Below are positions 45,934-57,634 of a stretch of 64,000 nucleotides of DNA, piece by piece. How positions within the stretch are numbered: position 1 is the stretch's first letter; each line of letters starts with the position of its first letter. The position numbers were made by a program, and so were the translations under genes. Source of the DNA: Budorcas taxicolor (taxonomy: Eukaryota; Chordata; Mammalia; Artiodactyla; Bovidae). The notes under the pieces are model-generated. The model saw nothing but the letters and a program-made list of their open reading frames with translations, did no database searches and had not been told where the DNA came from. The stretch spans positions 7,166,272 through 7,230,271 of the forward strand of contig NC_068910.1 in assembly GCF_023091745.1 (NCBI RefSeq), given 5' to 3'.

Positions 45934-47510
45934 GGTGGCTTCTCTGAGGTGGGCGGTCCTTTTGGAAGTGTCCAGAAATTCAGAGACAGCTTGCCTTACT
46001 GACAGGCCAGAGGGAAAGTGGAGAAGGAGAAGCAGTGAGAAAAGGGAAATAGAAAACTCAGAAAGGGATGAATTTGAATAGCATTATTACTTTTGGTCAG
46101 GATTTGCCAAGTTGGACTCCTTAAAACTGACTGGCCATCCCAGGAGACTGCTGCCTGGCTCCTGGCTGCAAAGCCTGTGGTTTTCAGAGGAGGATTAATG
46201 AATGACAGACACTGCAGGCCTCCGTGGCTTTGCCACTTGCCTGAGCATTAATGCAGCTGAGCCCTGGAGGAGGCATTTGATTTCTCGGAGCCCTGGGAAT
46301 CGCTGTGGCTTCAGTTCTGACGCCATCTCTTCCAAAAGAAGACACAGAAGCATCGGCCACTGCCACAGTCCATGAATGCACAAGGCTTCATGAACGCTTC
46401 TGTCTTTGGAGAATTTCTGCTCTGGTTTTGGGGGCTGATACCCATGGCAGGTGTTGATCTAGATCCTTCCAAACAACCTCGGATCTAATTCCCTTCTGCT
46501 CTCCTTGATCTCTTTGGGGCCAGTGAGGGTCCTTGTTCCTGTTCTGAAACTATCTGCAGCACTGGTCAGTGAGCCTTTGGGCAACTGACCGTACAAGCAT
46601 GTCACCTGAATTCTGCTGGCTTCCAACCCACGTCTTCTGGAGGCCCTGTGATTCCTCACCTGGCTGCCACGCTGATCTGGGCAGGATTCAGCTTGTCCCC
46701 TGGTGCCATGGAAGTGGTCTGCACAACCCGTGCAGGGAGATTAAGAACCTGGGTTGGTGGGGGCCTGGCTCCACCAGGGGCTCACTCTATTGAGTGGCTG
46801 GTACGATGGTCCACTCTGTCCCCTATACAGTGGACTGGCCCTATGTGCCCTCTTGTTTCTGAGGCCACTGGAAGGATATTTGTCTCCATGCTTCTCTTTT
46901 TCATATTGTATAATGCTAACTTTTTTTTTTTTTTTTAAAGCTTTCAACTTAGAGATTAGGCTGAAAAATAATGTAACTTACCTTTGTGTCTCTTTTTACT
47001 ATTTGGCAAATTTATCACATTAAATATTTTCATTTATTAGAAAAGTGCTTTTTAAATGACTGTTTACAAATATCCATTACTTTTCACTTTTTTTTTACCC
47101 TGTCTCTATATTTTAAATGTGTATACAGATCAAACAGCCATATTAGAGTATGAAGAATAAGAGACTGGGATAAGGAAATAACACTTCCAAAATACCATAA
47201 AACCATTTTGGCTGAATAATTCCTAATTTCTTCTCTGGGCAAACTTATCTTCCAAGTTTCTCCAGGTGTGTCCATTGGCATTTCCAAAGAGGACGATCAG
47301 AACAGGATCATGAACCATTCCGGCTTTGCCACTTGCTTCAGAGAAGGCATCTCATTTTCCCAGTGCATTGTGAGTTGCCGTGGTTTCAGTTCCAAGGCCA
47401 TCCCTTCCAAAGGGGACACCAAAGCGCTGGACTCTGCAACAGCGTCCTTTCCCCACACACTTCTAAGCTACACGTCAGTGAGGAATAAAGTGAGCAGAAA
47501 GTGGATAGCA
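45934..47510 (+). other. CCR9: CCR9 3' UTR and 3' flank (end uncertain)
   Basis: No splice signals or coding frame follow the stop. Two candidate poly(A) signals are visible: ATTAAA at 47019-47024 and AATAAA at 47484-47489. They would give 3' UTRs of about 1.1 and 1.6 kb, both in the range known for mammalian CCR9. A poly-T run lies at 46920-46937. Two diverged copies of an approximately 150-bp sequence lie at about 46205-46365 and 47300-47440 (see findings). Which signal is used cannot be told from sequence. Confidence 0.45.
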
Positions 47511-48023
47511 GCAAGAAGAGCAAGAGTCGATGCGCAGGCCCTGCCAACCCACCCCAAGTGTGGGCAGCTGGTGGCAAACAAGCATTGGCCTGGGACCAGC
47601 AGGCCAACGCGGGTCCCAGCACAATAAGAACCACCTACAGTCAAGGGGAGGCTGAACTTCCCAAGGCAGTCTATGGACAGAGCTGTCCATGTGCCCACCT
47701 CTTCCAGAAGGCGACTCAGATATCCTTTGAGAAACCTAGAATAAGCAACAGGAATGGGCCAAGCCTAAATAACCCTGTGCAGTTCAGTGGGAGAACCTGA
47801 CTGGGTTTGGCTTATTCATCCCATGCCCTTTTGATACTGCGGTTCTGGTACTATATGTCCTGGGGGCTCCACTGGAGCTGAGGATGGGGAGAGGGATGGA
47901 AGCAGGGAGGAATGAGCCACGACTGTGCCTGTTCAATCTCCTCCAGCCTAGAGTCATTTATGGGACATCATGATGGAGATTAAGTGGCAGTTCAGAGGTA
48001 GTTTGAACTGAACTACATGTTAG
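47511..48023. other. CCR9-FYCO1 intergenic, nothing recognised
   Basis: Unique sequence up to the BovB fragment. No coding evidence. Confidence 0.45.
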
Positions 48024-48488
48024 TTTTGCCAACGAAGGTCCAATCAGTCAAAGTTATGGTTTTTCCAGTAGTCACAATACGGCTGTGAGAGCTGGACCAT
48101 AAAGAAGGCCGAGGACCGAACAACTGATGCTTTAAAATTGTGGTGCTGGAGAAGACTCTTGAGAGTTCCTTGGACTATAAGGAGATCAAACCAGTCAATC
48201 CTAAAGAAAATCAACCCGAATGATTCATTGGAAGGACTGATGCTAAAGCTCCAATACTTTGGCCACGTTATGCAAAGAGCAGACTCACTGGAAAAGACCT
48301 TGATGCTGCGAAAGATTGAGGGCAGGAGGAGAAGGGGCAATAGAGGATGAGATGGTTGGATAGCATCACGGACTCAACGGACACGAGTTCGAGCAAGCTC
48401 CAGGAGATAGTGAAGGAGAGGGAAGCCTGGCGTGCGGCAGTCCGTGGGGTCACAGATTCAGACACGACTGAGCAACTAAACAACGACA
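48024..48488 (+). mobile_element. BovB LINE 3' fragment, diverged
   Basis: C-terminal coding block ('gttatggtttttccagtagtc', 'ggagaagactcttgagag') and 3' tail ending 'gactgagcaactaaacaac'. No long open frame. Confidence 0.88.
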
Positions 48489-49087
48489 GAGGTGGATAAG
48501 GCTTTGACCAATGAACGTTAGTTGCAGAAAAAGTGCCACGGACTCTACTTCTCGCCCCTCTGATGTTTAGGGAAGGAGACGAACGCCACAGGAACCACGA
48601 ACCCTGCACTGAGCGCGATGACCACCCTTAGTTCCAAGGGCCTCCGTTAGCACCCGCCTGACTGTCCCAGTCCTACCACAGCGGCAAAGGAGGACTAAAG
48701 ATACACTGCAGCTGCATTATATTTTAAAGATTTTAAGTATCCTCTGTTGGTAAATCAGTTTTTAAAGGATTGCATAAATAGGACCATTTTACATTCAAAT
48801 TAAACTAGGTCTTAGAAGCAGATTTATCCTAAGATAAAAACATTGGAAGGATCAGCAAGGGGACACCCACTAGGACACCCATTCAACATTTCTAGAAAAT
48901 ATGTCTGTGAGTACTTTCCTGAAGTAATGATAAAAAAGGATTATAATATAATTACATTTTTACAGGAACTCTGTAGATCAGAAAAATCAGGAAACTGAAT
49001 GAAATACATCAGAAAAGATACTGCTTTACCTACTAAAATTTCAACACATGACAATGTGTACATTCAAAGGGGAATGCTGTTTTGATG
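48489..49087. other. Nothing recognised
   Basis: AT-rich spacer between two BovB fragments, with only short frames. Confidence 0.5.
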
Positions 49088-49275
49088 TAAGATGTGAGAT
49101 ATGGATGTGAGAGTTGGACTATAAAGAAAGCTGAGCACCGAAGAATTGATGCTTTTGAACTGTGGTTTTGGAAAAGACTCTTGAGAGTCCCTTGGACTGC
49201 AAGGAGATGCAAGCAGTCCATCCTAAAGGAAATCAGTCCTGAATATTCATTGGAAGGACTGATGCTGAAGCTCCA
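49088..49275 (+). mobile_element. BovB LINE internal fragment
   Basis: Only the C-terminal coding block is present ('gatatggatgtgagagttgg' to 'gctgaagctccaatata'). It lacks the BovB 3' tail, so it is a remnant cut by deletion rather than a normal insertion end. Confidence 0.88.
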
Positions 49276-49725
49276 ATATAGCCTGTTTCAAAGTGAGGTC
49301 TGGTCAAGGGGTGCTAAATGACTTTGACAAAAGGGAGATTATCACAGCCTCCAGTATCTGCACCTCACACATTTTAGACGCTCCAAAGAAATCTCTCTCT
49401 TCATTTGACAAGTAGTTACTGATTGTTTACTATGAGTGATTAATAAATAGCATGGTTTTAGAATTCTCATTGCAACCAAGACTTGGTGGTTCTGCAACAG
49501 TTTCCTTGGCCCGACTCCATATGGCCCTCCTGTTCCAACTGTGGTCTGAGCCCAGCAACCTCCTGGGACAGGGAATGTCTCTCTAATCAATTCTGTATTA
49601 TTGTTACAGACAGCCCAAATAGCTAATGTCCCTTTCAATGTATTATAAAAACCTACAAAAGACGAGCAAATGTTTCTCTCCAACATGTGACTCTTTGTGA
49701 GTTCCCCTTCTCTCTTGACATATTT
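49276..49725. other. Nothing recognised
   Basis: Unique, AT-rich DNA with one 114-codon frame on the - strand that resembles no known family. Confidence 0.45.
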
Positions 49726-50080
49726 GGGCTTCCCAGGTGGCGCAAGTGGTTAAGCACCCGCTTGCCAATGCAGAGGACGTAAGACACACACACACACAGA
49801 GGTCACTCAGTCGTGTCCGACTCTTTGCGACCCCATGGGTTGTAGCCCACCAGGCTCCTCGGTCCATGGGATTTTCCAGGCATGAATACTGGAGTGGGTT
49901 GCCGTCTCTTTCTCCAGGATGTAAGACACACGGGTTCAATCCCTGGGTCGGGAAGATTCCCTGGAGGAGGGCGTGGCAACCCACTCCAGTATTCTTGCCT
50001 GGAGAACCCCATGGACAAGGAGCCTGGTGGGCTACAGTCCATAGGGTCACAGAGAGTTGGACACGACTGAAGTGACTTAG
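49726..50080 (+). repeat. Bov-tA type SINE, split by another SINE
   Basis: Head 'gggcttcccaggtgg' at 49726-49789, interrupted, resuming at 49921 with the B-box block 'cgggttcaatccctgggtc' and the full Bov-A body. Confidence 0.92.
49790..49920 (-). repeat. Bov-A type SINE nested in a Bov-tA SINE
   Basis: Antisense Bov-A body with a short CA tract at its left end. The host SINE sequence 'gtaagacacac' is duplicated at 49779-49789 and 49921-49931, proving insertion into the older SINE. Confidence 0.92.
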
Positions 50081-52238
50081 CATGCACACAGCTTCATGGC
50101 AGGCTGGCAAGGTTTCTCTGCCCAATCCTATTTCCTCCTACTTCCCTTCACAGTTGGCAATCCCGAATAGACATTTGCCCCCAAGATTCCATCTCAGCAT
50201 CTGCTTCTAGAGAAGTCAGCTTGCAACAACCTTTTCATCAGAGGCTGGCCTAGCAAAAGCACATTTGAGACCTGTCAGGCAAAGAGCACAGGGTACCCAG
50301 AGCTACAGTGTTCTGTGAACATCCGTCACAGAACTCATCTCTGCAGGCTGGGAGCAGAGGCCTGACTGATCTTAATTCAACCATCAGCAGACTGCTGTGC
50401 ACACCAACAGCCTGCCAGGCCCCGTGGGTACCGGACAGACACGGGCTTGCCTCTTCTGGCTGTCATCTCCTGCTTGCTTGCTTTGTGCTGGGTACATACA
50501 TAATACTGTATGTAATTCCAACCATTTTGCAGATGAAGGGGCTGAGCGCTTCAGAGATCAGGAACCCACCCAGCATCACACTGTAGCAACTGACAAGGCC
50601 AGGACATCATCCCGGGCATGTCTGGCACTCAAGCCTTGACTTTTGCCCACCAGGCTGTCCCACCTTGCATGTGTGACATGGTCAGACAAATCAGCCACTG
50701 CTTTGAAGGGTTGACCAACACTGTGCCAAGCTCCAGGCTGAGTACCAGGGGCTGCAAAGATGCATGGGCAGAGACTGGGCTGGCACTGCTTTAGATACCA
50801 CTGCACACAAACTCAACAATGACATGGGACAGCTGAGGCCCTGCTAAGCCCTCTGTCAAAAGTGGGCCACAGGACAATGACATCATTCTCACAGGCTCCT
50901 CCTCAAACACGTGCAGTTGTGGGGCCTCAAATTCTTCATGTGGGAGCCACAGATTCTGCTGCAGGTCTGAGGATGCGCAGATCCAACGACTCTGCAGCCA
51001 AACCTGGCCAGAATTCTGGACACCCACCGTCCTCCTCACCCCACGCTGTCCCCGTTGGTCTTCCTGGCTCCTTTCTCACAAACAGTCCATCTGCCCGCTG
51101 GACGCCACCTCAAAGTGCGTCAGTACCACAAGGAACAGAAGAAGCATCTTGTCAAGCCCTACTCAAACTCCTGACCCATAAAATCATGAGATACAATAAA
51201 ATGTATTATTGTTTTCAGCCACTGAGTTTCGGGGTAATTTGTTACATAGCAGTTGATAAACGGAATACCAAGGAGCCAACAATTTTGCCATTAGTCTTTC
51301 AACTCCAACGCAATGACGTGAGCAACCTAGGCTGAATCCGCAGGAGCTCATGGCACAGACCCAGCGTTACAGAAGAGGCTGGACAAGGTGTCAGACAGTC
51401 CACCCCGCAACCCCCTAGGTGACTCTGGCTGGATCTCTCCCAGCCACATGCTTCCTCTGCCACCTGCTGAGGTCTCTGCTTAAACACCACCTTCTCTTCC
51501 AGGCCATCCCGGCCCATCCACAGTCCCTTTCTCTGCTCTGCTCTTCTCCGCGCTTGGCACCACCTGACGCTTCAGAAGTATAAACTCGGGCAGGGACTGT
51601 TTCTTTTCTGTTCACTGCTATTTCCCAAGTGCCTACGACAGACCTCACACATGACGGACACTCAGTCAACGTATGTTGAGAGAATCAATGGCCCCTCCAA
51701 TTTCAAATATTTGGTTCTGGGAAGTGCACTTACTGTTGTCAAATCCTGCTGTCTTGGGAAAATGCAGCAATTGATAACGATATTTTACCAATCTCATTGA
51801 ACAAAAACTTATGGAGCATTTTCTAGGTGTCAGGCACTGGGCTTAGGTGATGCTAAGGAAAAGCAGACACAGGTCCAGTGCCCACGAAGCACACAGTTAA
51901 CAGATGACAATCAGACCATCATGAAGAGAGGGTTTCGAGATGGTAGTGTGTTACAAGAGGCTCTGACCTACTGTGCGGATGAGAGGCGGCAAAGGTTTCC
52001 CCAAGGAAGTGGCGTTAAGCTGAGAGCTGAAGGATGAGCAGGAATGAGCTATAGGAGGAAGGAGAGGGAGGGTGCACTGGGAGGACGGGGTAATATGTGC
52101 AAACGCCCTGCGGTGCCCATGCCTGCGTGACACTGCCAGGCCAAGTGCCCCCGCCACTGAGCTAGTTCAGGTTATCACCACTCATGCTCTTCTCATTTTA
52201 AAGTCTTTAAATATGAAAATTGAAAAAAACACACACAT
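50081..52238. other. Old repeats; no gene recognised
   Basis: Antisense MIR-like block at about 50510-50640 ('ttttgcagatgaaggggctgag'). An ancient unclassified repeat end lies at 51160-51265 ('gccactgagtttcggggtaatt'), L2-like 3' sequence at 51440-51690 ('gggcagggactgtttc'), and an old repeat-like block at 51780-51960 ('taggtgtcaggcactgggc'). Frames up to 157 codons lack any recognisable domain. Confidence 0.5.
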
Positions 52239-52521
52239 AGGCCTTCCTTGGTGGCTCAGCAGTGCAGAACCCTCCTGCCGATGCAGGGGACATGGATTCA
52301 ATCCCTGATCCCGGAAGATCCCACGTGCCTTGGAGCAACTGAGCCTGTGCATCACAACTACTAAGGCTGCAGTCCAGTTAGGGCCTGGGGGCAGCAACGC
52401 TGAGCCTGTGCGCCCTGGGGCCTGTGCTCTATGAAAGCAGCCACTGCAATGAGGAGCCCGCGCACTGCGGCTGGAGAGTGGCTCACGCACCAACAAAGAC
52501 TCAGCACAGTCAAAAAATAAA
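52239..52521 (+). repeat. CHR-type SINE
   Basis: Head 'ggccttccttggtggctcag' with a B-box, then the cetartiodactyl CHR body ('cttggagcaactgagcctgtg', 'caacaaagactcagcacag') and an A-rich tail. The centre holds an apparent internal duplication of the 'gagcctgtg' block. Confidence 0.82.
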
Positions 52522-52721
52522 AGTCGCTCAGTCGTGTCCGACTCTTTGCAACCCCATGGACTGTAGCTTTCCAGGCTCCTCTGTCCATGGGATTTTCCAG
52601 GCAATATACTGGAGTGGATTGCCATTTCCTTCTCCAGGGGATCTTCCCAACCCAGGGATTGAACTTAGGTCTCTCACACTGTAGACAGACACTTTACTAT
52701 CTGAGCCACCAGGGAAGTCCA
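52522..52721 (-). repeat. Bov-tA type SINE
   Basis: Antisense copy inserted directly at the A-rich tail of the CHR element. It ends with the head 'gagccaccagggaagtcc'. Confidence 0.92.
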
Positions 52722-53003
52722 AGTAAGAAAACATACATAAACGTGGCAAGAAGAGCATAACGAACCTCCTCACGCCCATCACTCAGCTCCAACAGCGATC
52801 CACACTCTCCGCATTCTAGTCCCGCCCACAACACCCACCTTCTCCTCCTTTCCCTTTCTCTTCGCTCTTGCTTCCTTTGCCCCCCTTCCTGCATTTGCTC
52901 CTCCCTTCCCCCCTTTCTTCCTTCTCTCCTACCTTTCTCCGTTAGCTCCTCCCTTTGCTACGGTATTTTAAAGCAAATCCAAGACATCATATACTTCCCC
53001 TCA
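52722..53003. other. Pyrimidine-rich spacer, nothing recognised
   Basis: A strand-biased C/T-rich stretch (52830-52960) without coding features. Confidence 0.5.
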
Positions 53004-53017
53004 AAAATCATGCTCTT

Positions 53018-53235
53018 GGGGCTTCCCTGGCGGTCCAGTGGTTACAAATCCACCTGCCAACGCAGGGACACGGGTTCCATCCCTGATTCAGGAAGATCTC
53101 ACATGGTGTAGGGCAAGAAAGCCTGGCTGCCGCAGCTACTGAAGCCCGAGTGCCTAGAGCCCACGCTGCGTCACGAGAAAGCCTGCGTGCAGCAACAAAG
53201 ATCCAGCACAGCCAAAAATAAATAAAAATAATAAT
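53018..53235 (+). repeat. CHR-type SINE with target site duplication
   Basis: Complete element from 'gggcttccctggcggtccag' to the tail 'aataaataaaaataataat'. Perfect 14-bp direct repeat 'aaaatcatgctctt' at 53004-53017 and 53236-53249. Confidence 0.92.
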
Positions 53236-53249
53236 AAAATCATGCTCTT

Positions 53250-56200
53250 ACCCTTACAAAGCTCCAAGTATAAATGAGTGAATGAATACCTGATGGAAAC
53301 TTCCTGTTTGGCTGGGCCACCTCTTACCAAAGGGACCAAGGGAGGTATGAAGCTAGTTGGGAATGAGTGAGCAGACGCTACAAGGTCTCATACTGTGGGT
53401 GACACTTTCTCAGTGGGACTAACAATCTAGGGAACTCAGAATATTCTGGCAAGGCCAACAAAGGCAGAGTGAGCCCCAGCACTGTCCCTTGTTCAACTTT
53501 TGGAATCCAGAAAACCTCAGAGCCAGAAGAGATCTGATCCACTGAGATGGTGTGGGACCATGAGCTGTAATTCTCAGCACATAACTGATAAACCTCTTGT
53601 AGGGAGGATGATACACAGTAAGGGTTTACAGGTCAAGGGCTGCCACAGCATAGCTTGGTTTATGGAAGGTTGTTGTTTTTTTTTAATCATTGGAGAATCT
53701 ACTTTCCAGTGAAATGAGAATGGTTTGGAGAAAACTACTGCCACAGCCATCTCAGCCTTGTAGTAACACGTTCTCCAAATGGTTCAGACTTACCAGCTTC
53801 CCTGAGTCTTCGGTTTCCTCATCTGTAACAGGTGGCTGACTTATGGCAAGAGCCTATTAAATTACTTATGCTGCTATTAATTATATGTTATAAATAATAA
53901 GCCAGTGCTGCAATGAGCTGATCCTTCTCTTCTTTTCCACGAAGACCTGCCAGAACCCAAAGGTCCTTAACCTTTTTTTTTCCCTTATATATCCCTTTGA
54001 CAATCTGGCAAAGCCTTCTCAGAATGTTTTAGAATGAATAAAATATATATGATTACAAGGGAAGCCAATTACATGGAAGCATAATTCTCTATTAAAATAA
54101 ATTTGTGAACTAGTAATACACGTCTCTTCATGAACACGGTTAAAAAAAAATCTACAGCAGGTATAACAACCACCTTCACTTCACAGTGAAGATGAGCATA
54201 AATAATATGTAAAGGGTCTGCAACAACTTTTAAGTAACAAGAAAATATCTGTCACTCCCACCAGTGGCAGAGACACAGATCTTGCTAATGCATACTCATG
54301 TGGCATGTACTCTATATTCATAATTGAAGGAAGAGCTAAATTTTAGCTAGATAGTAGAGGAAAGGTGTCATTTTCCCAAGTTCAAAGACCTTCTGAATTC
54401 TGTGTATGGACCAGTTTAGGAATCCCTATTTAACCCAGACCCTTTGATACCAAACTCATAGTTCTTCCTCTAAATCTTAAATTGTGGACACGTACGGAAC
54501 TACTTCAGGTTTGGGGAAGGGAATGTTTTTCCATTTACAAATGACCGGTTGGGTAACATGTCCCTTGAATAAGAACATAAGCCATAAAAAAGTTATGGTT
54601 GTAAAAAGGTTTTACCTGTAGGATAGTTTCATATCAGATGGTTCATTTGGAAATATCTTCCTCTCTAAGAATGACATTTCCATCACTGCATCCCAGTGCT
54701 TGGACCAATGAGCTGAGGGAGAGGTCCTGGCTCCAAGATTTGAGGGTCACTGGCAAAGTGGAATTAGGAGACAGATCCATTAGCTGATTTTACCCCTTTC
54801 TTCAAGTTCTAACCAAAATGGTGACAGAGGTGATCATCAAGGACTTTCTGGCGTGGTCCACGGATCACCTCCACCAATATCTTCATCTGGCAGACTTGTG
54901 AATGAACTGGACCCAGTGAACCAGAGTTGACATGCCACCTGCCCATGACTCTGTATTTTAATGTAACCCAAAGATAAGCACTTTCTTCTAAGAAACTCTC
55001 TGCTACTTGCGTTGTATTTACAGACACTTAATAAACGAACAGTTTAACTATGGAGTCAAACTGAGCCCTGGGTGAGCCTTGGGCTTTTCCTGATAACACC
55101 TGAACCCTTGATAGCCAAGGAGCCCGTGCGCCTGATCTGCGCCTAATGGGTCCCTGTCCCTCTTGCACAGGTTCATCTTGGGGGCATGAATGTGTGGTCC
55201 TTCTGAGAACATACAACAGGTCTGTGGGGGCCCTTGCTGGTGCAGAAGGGCTGTCTTTACAAAGACTTCTGGTTTCACACATAGACCCTGTCTGTTACGC
55301 AAAGGCTACTTGAGGGCTGATGCTGCGGCCACTATGTGAAAGCACGTGGGGCCCTGAAGTCAGCCTCAGAGTCAGAGGAACAAACTGGATTCCTTTCTCC
55401 AGGTCTGCAGGCACTGCCTTTGTTGTCTGTTCGGTAAACCTGCCATTCCCCCACTGCTCCTTCCCTCCCACGAGAAAGGCGGCTTCTGCTCACCTGGCCT
55501 GCGGCGTGGCCCCAAGAGAAGGCCCTTCCTGCTGCTGGCCCTCCTTTCTTACCCTCCCTCGCTCTGCTAGCCTCTGGGCCTCCCCTACCCCCTCCCACTT
55601 TCCTTTCTCATGCCAAGGAGAAGCCAGCGCCTGCCCCACTGACCTGGCAGACGGATGGGTGACCTCCCAGAAAAGGTGTCCGTCTCTCCTCAGGGCTCAG
55701 TGGGAGGTCTCCCTGAAATCGCCTTTCCCTTGAGCATCCTGCAGCAGCCACAGGCCCGAAGCCAAAGGCGCTCTGGAAATGAGGCCTTCCCTGGGGAAGG
55801 CCACTCACGCACCTCGGGTTTGGAGAGGCCTGGCTCCCTTTGTTCATTATGGAGCTAACACAACTCATTCCAGGCTTCAGATAGGCTGCCAAGTCTGCGA
55901 TAACCTCAGTATGAACCTGCCAGAAGGTTGAAGAAACCACACCAGCCTCCAGCCTCCAGCCTCCCCCCGGAGCTCGAGGGATGGGGGAGGGACGAGGGGA
56001 CACACATCAAAGCCCAGAGACTGGTGATCATACTTTGGCTCGGCTTTACTCTCTTTCTTCAGCAACCAGTGAGTGTGGGAAAAGTAAAAGGCTGACCTTT
56101 CTTTCAACCCTAACCCACTTTGAGCGGCTTTCACAATAGCTCTGCTCTCCCCTGGGTTTTGATAGCTTCAGCTTTAACCGCTCTCTCAATAAAAGTCCGT

Positions 56201-57634
56201 TTTCTCATTTCAGGCGACAGGTTTCACCATCTATTTGCTCTGCAGATGTGTGTGGGTGGCGGGCTTCACTCGCCAGATTTTTCCCACGCATCTTCAAACC
56301 GAGAGGTCTGACCCTGACTGAAGTGTCCTTCTGAGTCACCCGGGGAATCGCTACATCCTCTGGGCGGAAGAGGCATCGCAGGCACCGGCACGCGTCTACG
56401 GACACCGAGAGGGGCCAGAATTCCCGGAATCGTGTGGGGGCTTGGAAAACCAGGAGCGGAGGTTTGGTTTGCTCACCTTGGGGCGGCTCAGCAGGGGCGG
56501 AGAGGTGCACCAGGAGCGTGGCACGGAGGCCCCGGATCCCAGCCCAGATGGAGCAGCCTGTATCTGTGTCCCGGTCCGTTCTCCCAGGCTCAGTCCACGT
56601 GGCCTCTCTGCAGGGCCTTTCCTATGAACACAGAATTCCTTCTGCGGTGGTTTCAGGCACTTGGATCGAGCACTCTTCCATCCCTGCACAGGAGAGGCTT
56701 GAGGGCACAGGAGGCTATACGTGTCCGATCCAGTAACCAGCTCACTTCCATCCTCCCCAAATCGGCCCTGTGGGCTTGACCTTGTCCTTCTCTACCATGG
56801 GGGTTTTGGGGGTTGGTCTCCGGCCAAGTTCGCCACCGGGATTGCTGATGGCCTAGGGCTGACCGTGGTGCCCAGTGTCCTCGCTGACTCAGAGGATGGT
56901 GAGCACCGTGCTCTGTGCTCCCTGCTGCGGGGTGAGGCAGAGCAGGGAGATGAGGATGAAAAACAGGGTTCTGGAGCTGCAGGGAACAATACACTTCCGG
57001 GAAGAGTCACCTACTCCTGAGTAACTGATCAAAGAGGCGGCCGCGGGAGATCCGAGGCAGGAGGAAGGCTGCAAGAAGGGGAGTGGAGGGAAGGAGGGCT
57101 GGGGGGACGCCGTGGGGCACAGGGTGCTCCAGAGGCGCGTGCGGATGGACTGCCTGGCCCAAGCTCAGTCTGCCCAGGGGAGGAGTGACTGGGACACGGC
57201 CCTCGGGGCCCATGTCCAGGGTCTTCGCTGCCCCTCTCTGCCGCCTCCTCTACCAGCTCTGCCTAGATCTGGATCCAGCTTGACTAACTGCGGTTTTAGG
57301 TGACCTCCTCCCCAACTCCATCATTCTGGTAAATCAGGCTGCTCTTCGTGGACCAGGGGAGGGCTGGAGAATTTTGCTGAACGCAGAAGCTCTTCTGGCA
57401 GAGGGCAGTGGGTTGGTGCATCGCATTGGCTAAGGCAGGTCTGAACTCAGACCTCAGCGCACACTGTGGGTCCAGATGCCAGGCCAATTTGGCAACCTCT
57501 TAGAACAGCTGCTTTTTTTTTTTCCCCCTTTTGAAAAGTCACAGGACTTGACATGGCCCAACAGCTTTGCCCCGACTCTGGTGGGTGCAACTTCATCTCT
57601 CACCTTATGTCTCAATGGAATGAAACATGACGCC
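53250..57634. other. Intergenic between CCR9 and the FYCO1 3' end; no gene recognised
   Basis: 53250-55000 is AT-rich, with a poly-T tract near 53970-53982. 55320-57480 is GC-richer and shows many overlapping 60-137-codon frames on both strands, none with a known domain. No SINE or BovB was seen in this stretch, in contrast to the DNA upstream. A + strand 'aataaa' at about 56187 has no gene to serve. Confidence 0.45.
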
